Part shown: positions 51,903 to 60,683 of the stretch, in pieces
Numbering within the stretch: position 1 is the first letter of the stretch
How the letters are laid out: the number at the start of each line of letters is the position of its first letter
Assembly (NCBI GenBank): GCA_004557185.1
Contig: SFEP01000009.1
Span: 25,883 to 89,882, forward strand
Direction of reading: 5' to 3'
Source of the DNA: Bacteroidales bacterium
GTDB lineage: Bacteria > Bacteroidota > Bacteroidia > Bacteroidales > Bacteroidaceae
Length of the DNA stretch: 64,000 nucleotides
The notes under the pieces: generated by a model
What the model was told of the DNA's origin: nothing
The model's database searches: none
The model's input: only the letters and a program-made list of their open reading frames with translations
Program-made: the position numbers and the translations under genes

Positions 51903-53240
51903 TTATATATGGATACATTTCCAGCGGCCACTACGCAGATAGAGGTAGGCAAATAGGAGGGCAAAGAAATGATAGACGAACTCGCTGAACCAACACCAAG
52001 AGAGCGACAGGCGCAGGCCGAAAATGGCCACGCCCACATAGACGCAGTAGATGGTGAGGGCTACGGCCTCGAAGAAGAGCGCGGCACGCGTGTTGCCCGT
52101 GCCGGCCACAGCATGAAAGAGTATTTGCGCCGGAATGGTGAACACGTAGCTGGAGAACATGACGTAGAGCGGGGCACGTCCGGCGGCAATGAGCTCAGCA
52201 TGGCTGGTGAAGATGCCCAGCACCACATCGGGCATGCAACTCATGATGACGATGGGCGGCAGCAGTATGGCCGTACAAAGGCGAATGGTGCGCCGCAGCA
52301 TGGGCCACACCTCGTCGGCCCTACCCTGCCCCATGAGGTTGCTCACTAGGGTGGCGGCAGTGGACGAGAGGGCAATGACGGTCATGAACGTGAACGACGA
52401 CACATTGCGTATCATGTTGGTAACAGCAAGTTCACGCTCGCCAAGATGCTCCACAGCAAGGAAGAACAGAAACCACGTGCCGAGCGACAGAAAATTCTGC
52501 ATCATGGTCCAGATGCTGAGGGAAAGCACACTGCGGAGCTGCCCCAGGTGCAGGCGGGGCAACTTGTGCAGACCGTAGTGGGCCACAGGCACGCGGCTGA
52601 TGATGTAGACAATGTAATAAACAGACGACACTGCAGCGGCCAAGGCGCTGGCTAACGCGGCACCGCCGATGCCCATGGCGGGGAAGCCGGCGTGGCCAAA
52701 AATGAAGAGGTAATTGAAGAGAACGTTGGCCGTGACCACCGTGAGGGAGTTCCACGTGAGGGTTCGGGTGTGGGTGGTGGCTACGAAGAAACCGCGGAAC
52801 AGGGCGTTGAGAAAGGCGAAGAAGAGGCCGAAAAGGCGTATGTCGAGGTATTCGAGCACGGCAGCTGCCACAGCGGGGCTCTGAATAATGCGGTGGAGCA
52901 GCCAGGGCGCAAAACTGCGGGTGAGCACAAAGAGCACGACGGCCAACACAAAGAGGAAGTAGAGGCTCTGATAGAACAACTGGCCTATCTGCGCATACTG
53001 CCCCTGTCCGTTGCGCCGCCCCATGAGGATTTGTGTGCCGATGCTAAAGCCCAGGCCGAGCATGTAGATGGCTACAAAGAAGATTCCACCCAGGGCGCAA
53101 GCCCCAAGTTCTATCTCACCCACACGGCCCAGGAAGGCGGCGTCGGTCATGCCCACAAGCTGCTCGATGAGCGTGCTGAGCAGAATGGGATAGGCAATGG
53201 TCCAGATGCGGCCGTAGCCAGTGGCGGCGGTGTGTGACAT
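51903..53240 (-). CDS. MATE family efflux transporter
   Basis: The product is 445 residues, with twelve predicted transmembrane segments in two homologous halves. MATE-type features include the N-terminal IWTIAYPILLSTLIEQLVGMTDAAFLGRVG and the repeat IGTQILMGRRNGQGQYAQIGQLFYQS; the second half has LVSNLMGQGRADEVWPMLRR. Such pumps export cationic drugs or metabolites against Na+ or H+. The start at 53240 is chosen over upstream codons that would add non-family sequence. The stop lies inside an AT-rich CTCCTATTATATATGG motif. Confidence 0.92.
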   Translation of the reverse strand: MSHTAATGYGRIWTIAYPILLSTLIEQLVGMTDAAFLGRVGEIELGACALGGIFFVAIYMLGLGFSIGTQILMGRRNGQGQYAQIGQLFYQSLYFLFVLAVVLFVLTRSFAPWLLHRIIQSPAVAAAVLEYLDIRLFGLFFAFLNALFRGFFVATTHTRTLTWNSLTVVTANVLFNYLFIFGHAGFPAMGIGGAALASALAAAVSSVYYIVYIISRVPVAHYGLHKLPRLHLGQLRSVLSLSIWTMMQNFLSLGTWFLFFLAVEHLGERELAVTNMIRNVSSFTFMTVIALSSTAATLVSNLMGQGRADEVWPMLRRTIRLCTAILLPPIVIMSCMPDVVLGIFTSHAELIAAGRAPLYVMFSSYVFTIPAQILFHAVAGTGNTRAALFFEAVALTIYCVYVGVAIFGLRLSLSWCWFSEFVYHFFALLFAYLYLRSGRWKCIHI

Positions 53241-53335
53241 GAGAAGGGGCGGTGAAAAAAAGAAGAGAGAGGGGGTGGTGAATAGGTGGAAGAGGAAAAT
53301 GGCGAAGCGGGCGGAAAGGAGATGCCCGTATTCTA

Positions 53336-53376
53336 AAGAAACTGTGCCGTAATTGCGGGTTACGGCACAGTTTCTT
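53336..53376 (-). terminator. Intrinsic terminator of the GH109-like gene
   Basis: AAGAAACTGTGCCGTAA pairs perfectly with its inverse (17-bp stem, 7-base loop), 58 bp after the stop. A and T ends make it usable in both directions. Confidence 0.8.
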
Positions 53377-53434
53377 GATGGGATGAACACGCGCGGCATG
53401 CGTTGCCCTAAGGGAGTGCATGCACGCGGTGCGA

Positions 53435-55099
53435 TTACTTCTGTGCAATGGCCTTGGTCACGGCCTTCTTAGCGTTAGCCTTAGCCTTGTCGTAGGCTTT
53501 CTTGGCAGCTGCCTTGGCTTTATCGTCCTTAGCGGCCTTTACCTTGTCGTAGAGTTCCCAGAGCTTGAACTTGGCAGCGGCGTCCTTCTGTGCCTTGGTG
53601 AAGGCAGCAGCGGCAGCCTCGGTGGCAGCCTCAGCGGCGGGTTCAGCATAGGCGTGGCTGTAGCCCTTCACCTGGTTCCACTTGCCGCGGGTAAAGTCGG
53701 GGAAGCTTACGCTGGCGCAGTTGTTGTCCATCGAAAGCGTACCCAGTTCGGCGAGGCAGCACCATTCGGCGAGGTCATACACGTCCATGTCGAGGGGCAG
53801 ACCGTTCTGCAGGCAGTAAACGAGGCGTGCATCCATGAAGAAGTCCATACCGCCGTGGCCACCGACCTCAGCAGCGAGTTTGCCGTACTTCTTGATGATG
53901 GGGTGCTCGTACTTGGCCTCGAGAGCCTGCTTCTCAGAGTCGGGCATAAAGCCGTGCGCCGAGAGGTTGTCAACCTTGGGGGCAGAACCCGTAGCCTTGA
54001 GCTGGGCAGCGTCGATAGCGTAACCTTCAACGGGATACTTGTTGGCGAAGCCCTTGGTACCTGTCAGCTGATAGAGGCGGTTGTAGGGCTGGGGGTTCAT
54101 TACGTTGTGCTGGATTTCGACAACCTTGCCTTCAGCCGTACGCATGAGGGTGGTGGTGTGGTCGCCGTTGCGGTATTCCTTGCAGGGCTTGCCGGTCTTC
54201 TTCTCCACATACTCCTTACCGTGCACGCTCTTGGTGTCCATGGCTACGAGGGTGGTGAAGCGGTCGCCGCGGTGAATGTTGAGCACCTGGGCCACGGGGC
54301 CGAGGCCGTGTGTAGCATACACGTCGCCACGGTTCTCCATGTTATACTTCATGCGCCAGCCGAGCTTGTCGGGGTCAGAACCATCGGGGTTCTTCCAGTA
54401 GTAATCCCAGAAGTCGTCGAGGTTGTGGATGTAGGCACCCTGGGCGCGGATTACCTCGCCAAAGACGCCGTGCTGTGCCATGTTGAGGGCACGGAGCTCA
54501 AACCAGTCGTAGCAGCAGTTTTCAAGAATCATGCAGTTCTTCTGCTGCTTCTCGGCCAGGTCAACGAGTGCCCAGCACTGCTCAAGGTTCATGGCCGAGG
54601 GCACTTCGATAGCCGCGTGCTTGCCGTTTTCGAGGGCGCACTTGGCTACGGGGAAGTGGTGATCCCAGTCGGTGGCTACATATACGAGGTCGATGTCGGG
54701 ACGGCGGCAAAGTTCCTCATAGCCTTTTGCACCCGAGTAGATGTCGGCAGGGGGAAGGCCAACCTTCTTGAGGTAGCCCTGACAACCTTCGGCGCGGGCT
54801 GCTTCGTAGTCGCAGAGGGCCACGATCTCCACACCGGGAATGTAAGTGAAACGGGCTACTGCACCGGGGCCACGCATGCCAAGACCCACGAAAGCCACGC
54901 GCAGGTTCTGCTGCTTGGGGCTGACGAGGTTGAGCACGTCCTTCTGGCCTGCGGGGCGCTGTGGAGTGTCCACAACGATGGTTCCTTTGTCCCAATGCCA
55001 CTTGGTGGAAGGCGACAGCGACTGTGCGCCCACCGTGAGACTGCCCATAGAGAGCAGGGCCGCAAAGGCCACGGCAAATGTTCTAACAAATTTCTTCAT
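53435..55099 (-). CDS. Exported Gfo/Idh/MocA family protein, GH109-like, with Ala/Lys tail
   Basis: The product is 554 residues. A Sec signal peptide (FVRTFAVAFAALLSMGSLTVGAQ) precedes a Rossmann domain (LRVAFVGLGMRGPGAVARF, with NAD site G-x-G-x-x-G). The catalytic region has EVPSAMNLEQCWALVDLAEK, ENCCYDWFELRALNMAQHGV and YATHGLGPVAQVLNIHRGDRF, the last typical of GH109 alpha-N-acetylgalactosaminidases. GH109 enzymes use NAD in a retained redox cycle and act on mucin or glycan GalNAc. Known members are about 450-470 residues. The extra ~75 residues at the C-terminus form a highly charged Ala/Lys helix (AKAAAKKAYDKAKANAKKAV). Confidence 0.85.
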   Translation of the reverse strand: MKKFVRTFAVAFAALLSMGSLTVGAQSLSPSTKWHWDKGTIVVDTPQRPAGQKDVLNLVSPKQQNLRVAFVGLGMRGPGAVARFTYIPGVEIVALCDYEAARAEGCQGYLKKVGLPPADIYSGAKGYEELCRRPDIDLVYVATDWDHHFPVAKCALENGKHAAIEVPSAMNLEQCWALVDLAEKQQKNCMILENCCYDWFELRALNMAQHGVFGEVIRAQGAYIHNLDDFWDYYWKNPDGSDPDKLGWRMKYNMENRGDVYATHGLGPVAQVLNIHRGDRFTTLVAMDTKSVHGKEYVEKKTGKPCKEYRNGDHTTTLMRTAEGKVVEIQHNVMNPQPYNRLYQLTGTKGFANKYPVEGYAIDAAQLKATGSAPKVDNLSAHGFMPDSEKQALEAKYEHPIIKKYGKLAAEVGGHGGMDFFMDARLVYCLQNGLPLDMDVYDLAEWCCLAELGTLSMDNNCASVSFPDFTRGKWNQVKGYSHAYAEPAAEAATEAAAAAFTKAQKDAAAKFKLWELYDKVKAAKDDKAKAAAKKAYDKAKANAKKAVTKAIAQK

Positions 55100-55193
55100 G
55101 TGATATTAGTATTAGATAATGAATATGTGAATGTGCTGAGGGTGGTTGCACGAGGCCAGCCGCCAAGGCGCACTGGCTTCACGATCTGCCATG

Positions 55194-55224
55194 CAAAAGT
55201 AACAAAATTACTTTATACGGGCAA
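55194..55224 (-). promoter_or_regulatory. Promoter of the GH109-like gene
   Basis: Minus strand: TTG at 55224-55222, a 20-base spacer, TACTTTTG at 55201-55194. The leader is about 88 nt. Confidence 0.7.
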
Positions 55225-55346
55225 TGTCGCCCTTGTTTTTAACCTTCACTCTTGTACTTTTGGCTCCTCACCTCGCCTGTTTCCTTGCAACAGCGGGAAG
55301 ACCGGCCATGGTGCGGGCTGCGTATGACCCCTTGCGCCGCACCATC

Positions 55347-55404
55347 AAAAACACCACGTGAGGCTGCTCCGCACGTAGCAGTTGCGGGGTAGCCTCACGT
55401 GGTG
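55347..55404 (-). terminator. Intrinsic terminator of the first TPR gene
   Basis: CACCACGTGAGGCT and its perfect inverse with a 25-base loop, followed leftward by TTTTTGATGG. Confidence 0.8.
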
Positions 55405-55438
55405 TGTGGGAAATGGTATGCTTTCGCCGGAGCGGCGC

Positions 55439-56947
55439 TTACTTGCTCAGCATCTGGATGTACTGGCCGGCGTTTTTCACGAAGTCGTCGTCGGGACTGA
55501 TTCCGGCGGCAATGGCGTGCACCTTCTTGGCCAATTCGATGTCAACGGGGTCTACGCTGACGGCATAGAAGAAGAGGTACTTGCAGGCCTCAAAGCGGTA
55601 GCTCTTGTACTTGTCGGCCTCAGCCTCGCTCACTTCGAGCACCTTGAGGTAGTAGTCGCGCGGAGCAACCTCGGGCTTGCTGCTGTCCACCACGTGGAGG
55701 CGGGCACGGTAAGCAACGGCCTGCACATAGTCAGGCTTCTTCTGCATCACGTCTGCGAAGATGGCGTCGGCCTTCTGCATGTATTCCTGTGCCTTTTCGG
55801 GAGCCACGCCCTCACCCTTGGATGCCTGATAGTACTTCACGCCATAGAGGAAGGTGTCGCCCAAGTCGGCCTTATCGCCCAGCAGCGCAAGGAATTTGCC
55901 ATAGGTTTCCAAGCCCAGCTCTGCCTGGTTGTTACGGGCATAAAGGTTGGCGAGTTCTTTCACGTTGGCAGCCTTGGTTTCGTCCTTCTGCACAGCGAGT
56001 TCCATCCACTTCACAGCAGCAGGAATGTCGCCCTGCTCTTTGGCAAGAGCCGAGGAATATTCGTAGTCAAGGCTCACATAGAGGGAGTCGTCGTACTCTT
56101 TGTTAAGTATATATGCCTGTGCCTGTGCAGCGGTTGCGGCAGCTGCTTCGGGGTCCATGGCGTCGGCAATGAGGTTGACTTTGCTGAAGAAGTCCATACG
56201 GCGGAACACGAGGTCCTGTGCGTCGAATGCCAGCATCTCGGGCACGAGTTCGGCAATGCGGTCGAACTTGGCCTGCGAGTAGAGCGAAAGCAGGAAGTTC
56301 TCGCACGAGCGGATGTCAATTTCCTCCTTCGTCTTGGGCACGCCTTTATAATAGGACTCGTAGCAGGCTACAGCTTCGGCAAAAAGGTCGGCCTTGTACT
56401 TGATGTCACCCATCAGACGGTCGGCGTCATAATAGGAGGGGTCGGCTGCCTTGATGCGCTCCAGATAGTCGATGGCGGCAAAGGGGTTGACATTCTTATA
56501 CACGATGGCGCACACCTTGAGGGCCTCCACATTGGCTGTGTCGAGGGCGAGGACGGCGTCGAACATCTGACCGGCACGGCCCCAGTCCTGACGCTTCATC
56601 CACATTTCGCCGGCGAACATCAGACCGGGCACATATTCGGGCTCTGCCTCCACAACCTTGTCAGCACAGAGCTTGGCGGCTGAAATCACGTTGTTGTCGA
56701 GGAAGTAGGTGCCTGCTGCCACAAGTTGCTCCTTTTTGCTTTGAATGCCGCGAAGCAGCTTCATGAACACTTTGTTGGCGACCTCGGGGTCGTCCATACT
56801 CTTGTTGACAACTTCTTCGGCTTTCACCTGTACCTCTGCATCCATGGCGGGTACTTCGTAGGTGTGATGCACTTCCTGTGCCCATGCACTGAGACCAAGG
56901 CTGCAGAGCGCCGTGAGCACGAATTTACGGAAAACGTTGGTTTTCAT
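55439..56947 (-). CDS. Exported tetratricopeptide-repeat protein, paralogue 1
   Basis: The product is 502 residues from the ATG at 56947, with a signal peptide (FVLTALCSLGLSAWAQ). The rest is helical, made of TPR-like pairs such as DPSYYDADRLMGDIKYKADLFAEAVACYESYY and LAVQKDETKAANVKELANLYARNNQAELGLE. No catalytic domain. It is paralogous to the next gene upstream (57391): both have an N-terminal YEVP motif and YxADRLMGDI. In related genomes such TPR proteins follow a PstS-like protein in a TonB-ExbBD cluster, and the order PstS-TPR-TPR here fits that, though no exbBD is in the window. Confidence 0.82.
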   Translation of the reverse strand: MKTNVFRKFVLTALCSLGLSAWAQEVHHTYEVPAMDAEVQVKAEEVVNKSMDDPEVANKVFMKLLRGIQSKKEQLVAAGTYFLDNNVISAAKLCADKVVEAEPEYVPGLMFAGEMWMKRQDWGRAGQMFDAVLALDTANVEALKVCAIVYKNVNPFAAIDYLERIKAADPSYYDADRLMGDIKYKADLFAEAVACYESYYKGVPKTKEEIDIRSCENFLLSLYSQAKFDRIAELVPEMLAFDAQDLVFRRMDFFSKVNLIADAMDPEAAAATAAQAQAYILNKEYDDSLYVSLDYEYSSALAKEQGDIPAAVKWMELAVQKDETKAANVKELANLYARNNQAELGLETYGKFLALLGDKADLGDTFLYGVKYYQASKGEGVAPEKAQEYMQKADAIFADVMQKKPDYVQAVAYRARLHVVDSSKPEVAPRDYYLKVLEVSEAEADKYKSYRFEACKYLFFYAVSVDPVDIELAKKVHAIAAGISPDDDFVKNAGQYIQMLSK

Positions 56948-57060
56948 TCTATCTAATTTGTTTGGTTTGTTCTCAAAATCCCGACTCTGAGCACCCGTGC
57001 ATACGTTCGCCGTGCCGCTCACAAGCCGCGTTGTTCAAGCCTTTTATTCAAAATGCCTTG

Positions 57061-57068
57061 CAAATATA
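57061..57068 (-). promoter_or_regulatory. Candidate -7 element for TPR gene 1
   Basis: TATATTTG on the minus strand, 114 bases before the ATG; the -33 region is weak. Confidence 0.5.
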
Positions 57069-57225
57069 GCATTTATCCTACATAGATACTCCGGCCCCTA
57101 TAAGTTTTTTATTTCTGCCCGAACTTTTTGAGTGCTTTTTGAGTGCCCCATAAAAAAATACTGGGGGCCAGTAAACGCATGAAAGGCATCGTCTCTGCGT
57201 CATATTGGGAAAGACAACGGGAAAG

Positions 57226-57296
57226 CGTGAAGAAAAATTCGCACGACGTGAAGGAATACTCGCACTACGTGAAGTGATGCTCCGCAACGTAGCATG
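57226..57296. repeat. Divergent 21-bp CGTGA array, locus F
   Basis: CGTGAAG occurs at 57226, 57247 and 57268 (21-bp steps) with partners GCACGACGTGAAGG and GCACTACGTGAAGT, and the right end is AACGTAGCATG, close to the TACGTAGCATC end of the TACGT family. The last step is 20 bp. Confidence 0.75.
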
Positions 57297-57312
57297 AGGA
57301 TGCACGAAAGAA

Positions 57313-57350
57313 CCACAGCAGACACAGAATATCCTCTATGTCGGCTGTGG
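57313..57350 (-). terminator. Terminator of TPR gene 2
   Basis: CCACAGCCGACAT pairs with TGTCTGCTGTGG (one mismatch), followed leftward by TTCTTTC; 40 bp after the stop. Confidence 0.7.
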
Positions 57351-57390
57351 TAAAGCGCTTAATATCGGGGGATGCGAGTCGTCCTGCCAC

Positions 57391-59232
57391 TTACATTCTG
57401 CCACGCTGCTTGAGCACCAAGCGCATGGGCACAAGCATGCCATGGTTAGGATTGATGGAGTTGATGATGCGATACATTCTCTCAATCAAGTCGGCATCCA
57501 TCTGTTCAAACTCGTAGGGGTTCTGGTCTTTATCCTTATACATGGCGTGATAAGCCAGATACTGGGCTGCGCCCTCACGCCATCCGCGCACCTTGGCCTC
57601 GGAGTAGCGCCCTCGGGAGTTGTCGGAGGCATCGAGGAAGCGCTTGTATTTTTCGCCTACCTCAGGACTCCATACGTAGAAGTCGGCGTTTCGGGCTACA
57701 GCAAGGTAAAACAGTGCCTGAAGGTCGTTGGGCGAGGTGGTCAGGATTTCCGTCCATATCTCCTCGGCCTTGTGCAGGTATTTGTTGTCGGGTTCCTGTG
57801 CCTTCACCTTGTTGTGCACCTTGTAGTAGGCCATGGCACGGTTGAAGTCCTCGTCAATATCCCAAGGCTGGCCGTTTTGCTGGATCACTTCCTTAAGAGC
57901 CGCATAATACTTGTCATAGTTATAGACCGCCTTGTCCCATTCATCCAATTTTTCGTACAGCTTGTAGAGGTGGAAGAATGCGGAAGTCTGCGTTGTATCG
58001 GTACGAACGGCTTTCTCGAAATAGTCGACAGCTCTTGCTGCACACGGCTGGATTTCCTTGGCAGCGGCTTCTCCCTGTTCTTTCTCGCCTCTATATTCAA
58101 GGTCTTCAGAAAGGAGTGTAAAATAGGGAGCACGCGACTCTTCGAACCAACCTGCAGCGAAATAGTCGTCATACATGTAGAGCGAATCGGCATACTGTTT
58201 CTCTGTAATGTAGCGCATGCTCGACATCACACTGTCAGCAGCGGCAGCCAGTTCTTCGAGCACTTCCTTCGAATCGCCGAAACCGGGCGTAATATCACCC
58301 AACTGCTTGATTTTTTCCTCACAGAACTCCTTGGCAAGGATGTTGAAGCGCTGGCGAATCAGTGGTAGTTGCAAATAGGGGTCATCGGGGTACATTGGCA
58401 GGAAGGTATTCACCACCTCCATCTGCTTCTTTACGTCCTTGACCTCAACCAGCAATTTGATATAATTTGTACAAGACTTGAAGAAATCGTACGGATTGGC
58501 GATGTCTACCGAGTCAATCTGATGCGGCACGACTGCAAAATAATCGCCATAATGCTTGAGGGCTCGTTTCTTGACGTCGAAGCCACTGCTCGAGAGTATG
58601 CCGTTACGATTTTCATTGAAGATGTCGCCCATCAGGCGGTCGGCCTCATACCATTGTGGGTAGAATTCCTTTATCTGTTCGAGTTTTTCAATACTGGCGG
58701 TTGGCACCTCTGCACGATAGGCAAGTGCTGTGAGGTACAAGGCCACGAAGTTGGCAGAATCAAGGGGCAAAAGTCCTTCATAGAGAGTACCGGCCTTGCT
58801 GTCTTCGTGCATCTTGTTATAAGCCTCGGCCATAAACATCATATAGGGTATGGAGTCATGGCCATATCCCAGAAGATTAATTCGGTCAGTCTGGGTGGCC
58901 TCCATGCGTTTGGCAAAGAAATGGGGAATGGTATATTCACCGTTGTCGATGAAATAGGCGCCGAGTGCTACCATGTCACTCACGCTGTCAGCCAGCGGCT
59001 TGGCCATTTCGAGAAACAGCTCGTTGGCCTTGCGCACTGATGACTTGTTCAGGCTGTCGCGACGATACTGCAGAATGCGGTCGGCCATTTCGCGGAGTTC
59101 GGGCTTGAGTTCCGGCACTTCATAACTGCGAAGAGATATTTTGGATGAAGGCTTCTTCGTTTGTGCCGACACTGTTCCTGCGCCGCACATCAGCAGCACA
59201 AGCATAAGGATACGTAAGATTTTGGTGCTCAT
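57391..59232 (-). CDS. Exported tetratricopeptide-repeat protein, paralogue 2
   Basis: The product is 613 residues from the ATG at 59232, with a signal peptide (LRILMLVLLMCGAGTVSAQ). It is helical with TPR-like units, for example QTSAFFHLYKLYEKLDEWDKAVYNYDKYYAAL. It shares with paralogue 1 the YEVPELKPEL opening and FYPQWYEADRLMGDIF, so the two arose by tandem duplication; this one is about 110 residues longer. It lies downstream of the PstS-like gene. Function unknown, periplasmic or outer-membrane associated. Confidence 0.82.
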   Translation of the reverse strand: MSTKILRILMLVLLMCGAGTVSAQTKKPSSKISLRSYEVPELKPELREMADRILQYRRDSLNKSSVRKANELFLEMAKPLADSVSDMVALGAYFIDNGEYTIPHFFAKRMEATQTDRINLLGYGHDSIPYMMFMAEAYNKMHEDSKAGTLYEGLLPLDSANFVALYLTALAYRAEVPTASIEKLEQIKEFYPQWYEADRLMGDIFNENRNGILSSSGFDVKKRALKHYGDYFAVVPHQIDSVDIANPYDFFKSCTNYIKLLVEVKDVKKQMEVVNTFLPMYPDDPYLQLPLIRQRFNILAKEFCEEKIKQLGDITPGFGDSKEVLEELAAAADSVMSSMRYITEKQYADSLYMYDDYFAAGWFEESRAPYFTLLSEDLEYRGEKEQGEAAAKEIQPCAARAVDYFEKAVRTDTTQTSAFFHLYKLYEKLDEWDKAVYNYDKYYAALKEVIQQNGQPWDIDEDFNRAMAYYKVHNKVKAQEPDNKYLHKAEEIWTEILTTSPNDLQALFYLAVARNADFYVWSPEVGEKYKRFLDASDNSRGRYSEAKVRGWREGAAQYLAYHAMYKDKDQNPYEFEQMDADLIERMYRIINSINPNHGMLVPMRLVLKQRGRM

Positions 59233-59313
59233 AATAGTTCTGTTTAGTTTGGGATGGGTATTTGCACCTGCGGGAAGGCCATAAAGCGGCCGTCCTTCGC
59301 AGTTTGAGCCATG

Positions 59314-59321
59314 CAAAGGTA
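59314..59321 (-). promoter_or_regulatory. Candidate -7 element for TPR gene 2
   Basis: TACCTTTG on the minus strand, 82 bases before the ATG; no clear -33 TTG. Confidence 0.5.
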
Positions 59322-59407
59322 GTGTTTTTTAGGCAGATGGCTGTTGGCGGGGGTTAGATATATTTGTAAAACTCGCGGAAAGGGAGGAAAGTACGGGGGT
59401 TTTGCCA

Positions 59408-59444
59408 CACGTGGCATGCAACTGCGGGAGTTGCATGCCACGTG
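59408..59444 (-). terminator. Strong hairpin after the PstS-like gene
   Basis: CACGTGGCATGCAACT and its perfect inverse form a 16-bp stem with a GC-rich 5-base loop, 71 bp after the stop. There is no T run, so it may also act as a processing or blocking hairpin. Confidence 0.6.
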
Positions 59445-59515
59445 CTGTTTGCCGGTATGCGAGAGCCGCACTTCACGCTTACTTCACACTCCCTTCACGC
59501 TCTCTTCGCTGCGCT

Positions 59516-60472
59516 TCACTTCACGCTCACCGACTTTACCTGCACGGGAGTGATGGGCAGCAGCTGCGAGTTGTTGCAGATGATGGTCTGGCCTTTCTGG
59601 CCTTTCACAAAGAAGAAGAAGTTGCGAAGCATGCTGCTGCTGCGGGGGTCGGTGTTGATGATGTACACGGAGCGGAGCAGGGGGTAGTCGGCGGTGGCGA
59701 TGTAATATTGGTAGGGACGCACGTAGGGGTGTATGCTCTCGGTGGAACGGGCCACGCGCATCACGGTGACGGGCAGGTTGCTGAAGTTGTTGATCACGCC
59801 GTCGGCATCGCCCTTCAGCCAGTTGCAGCCCACCACGCCTATGATGTGTGGGTTGCGCTCCACCATTTGCAGCACGCTGCGGTTCGTGCCGCTGTCGGAG
59901 GCGTAGACGTTGCCCGCCAGAGGCCGGCCGCCGCAGAGCGAGTCACGCATGTAGCGCACCGTGCTTGAGCCCGAGTGGTCGAACACAAGGCTCAGCTCAC
60001 CCGTTTGCACATGTTTGCCCAGCTGCTCCCAGCGGGTGATGCGGCCCGTCACGATGCCCTTCACCTCGTCCAGTGTGATGAGCGTGTCGGCCACGCTCTT
60101 GTTCACCACCAGGGCTATGGCGTCGGTTGCAATAAGGTTCGTCTTCACGCCCAAGCTGTGGGCCTCCACCACCTTGCGTTCGTCGTCGGTGAGCGGACGG
60201 GTGGCTATGATGAGGCGCACACTGTCGCGCACCAGCATTCGTATGGCGGAGTCCTCGCTCACATAGGTGGGCAACATGGCAGCCTCGGGGTGCTGCATGC
60301 CGAAGGTCTCCACCATGTTCTGCACGATGGGCTGGAACGTTTCGTCGACGGCCAGGCGCACATCGTCTTCGTGTATCCAGTTGGGGTTACTCTTTTTCGC
60401 ACCGCCGCAGGCTGCCAGCAGCATAAGGGTGGCGGCAAGGGCCAGGAGGGCGGCAAGGGGTGTCTTCTTCAT
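59516..60472 (-). CDS. PstS-like substrate-binding lipoprotein
   Basis: The product is 318 residues. The signal peptide LALAATLMLLAACGG has a lipobox LAAC. The periplasmic-binding fold is that of the PBP-like_2/PstS superfamily: DETFQPIVQNMVETF, NLIATDAIALVVNKSVADTLITLDEVKGIVTGRITRW, FDHSGSSTVRYMRDSL and a NxxGVVGCNW region. The phosphate-binding residues of true PstS are only partly kept, and no pstCAB is nearby. In Bacteroidota such proteins sit beside TonB-ExbBD and TPR genes, as the two TPR genes downstream suggest here. Confidence 0.85.
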   Translation of the reverse strand: MKKTPLAALLALAATLMLLAACGGAKKSNPNWIHEDDVRLAVDETFQPIVQNMVETFGMQHPEAAMLPTYVSEDSAIRMLVRDSVRLIIATRPLTDDERKVVEAHSLGVKTNLIATDAIALVVNKSVADTLITLDEVKGIVTGRITRWEQLGKHVQTGELSLVFDHSGSSTVRYMRDSLCGGRPLAGNVYASDSGTNRSVLQMVERNPHIIGVVGCNWLKGDADGVINNFSNLPVTVMRVARSTESIHPYVRPYQYYIATADYPLLRSVYIINTDPRSSSMLRNFFFFVKGQKGQTIICNNSQLLPITPVQVKSVSVK

Positions 60473-60501
60473 GGGGTTTGTGGGAAAAATGGTTTGCGAC
60501 G

Positions 60502-60509
60502 CAAAGTTA
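60502..60509 (-). promoter_or_regulatory. Candidate -7 element for the PstS-like gene
   Basis: TAACTTTG on the minus strand, 30 bases before the ATG; no good -33 element. Confidence 0.45.
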
Positions 60510-60683
60510 GCGGTTTGGCGGCATACGCGGGGCACACAGTGGCAGTTTTCTCGGCTAACGCCCTGCAGGCCTCACTGCCGGCTGCCTGCAGCGGGGTGCA
60601 CCAACACGATAAAGGCTGCGCCACAACTTGCGTCATGACACAGCCTTCATACATAGGTTTATCGGTTGGGCACTACGGGTGTC

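Larger units (their letters stand above)
55100..55438. other. 339-bp gap between the TPR gene and the GH109-like gene
   Basis: Two features only: the leftward promoter of the GH109-like gene (55194-55224) and the terminator of the upstream TPR gene (55347-55404). Confidence 0.65.
56948..57390. other. 443-bp gap between the two TPR genes
   Basis: It holds the -7 element for the downstream TPR gene (57061-57068), a divergent 21-bp array (57226-57296) and the terminator of the other TPR gene (57313-57350). Confidence 0.65.
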
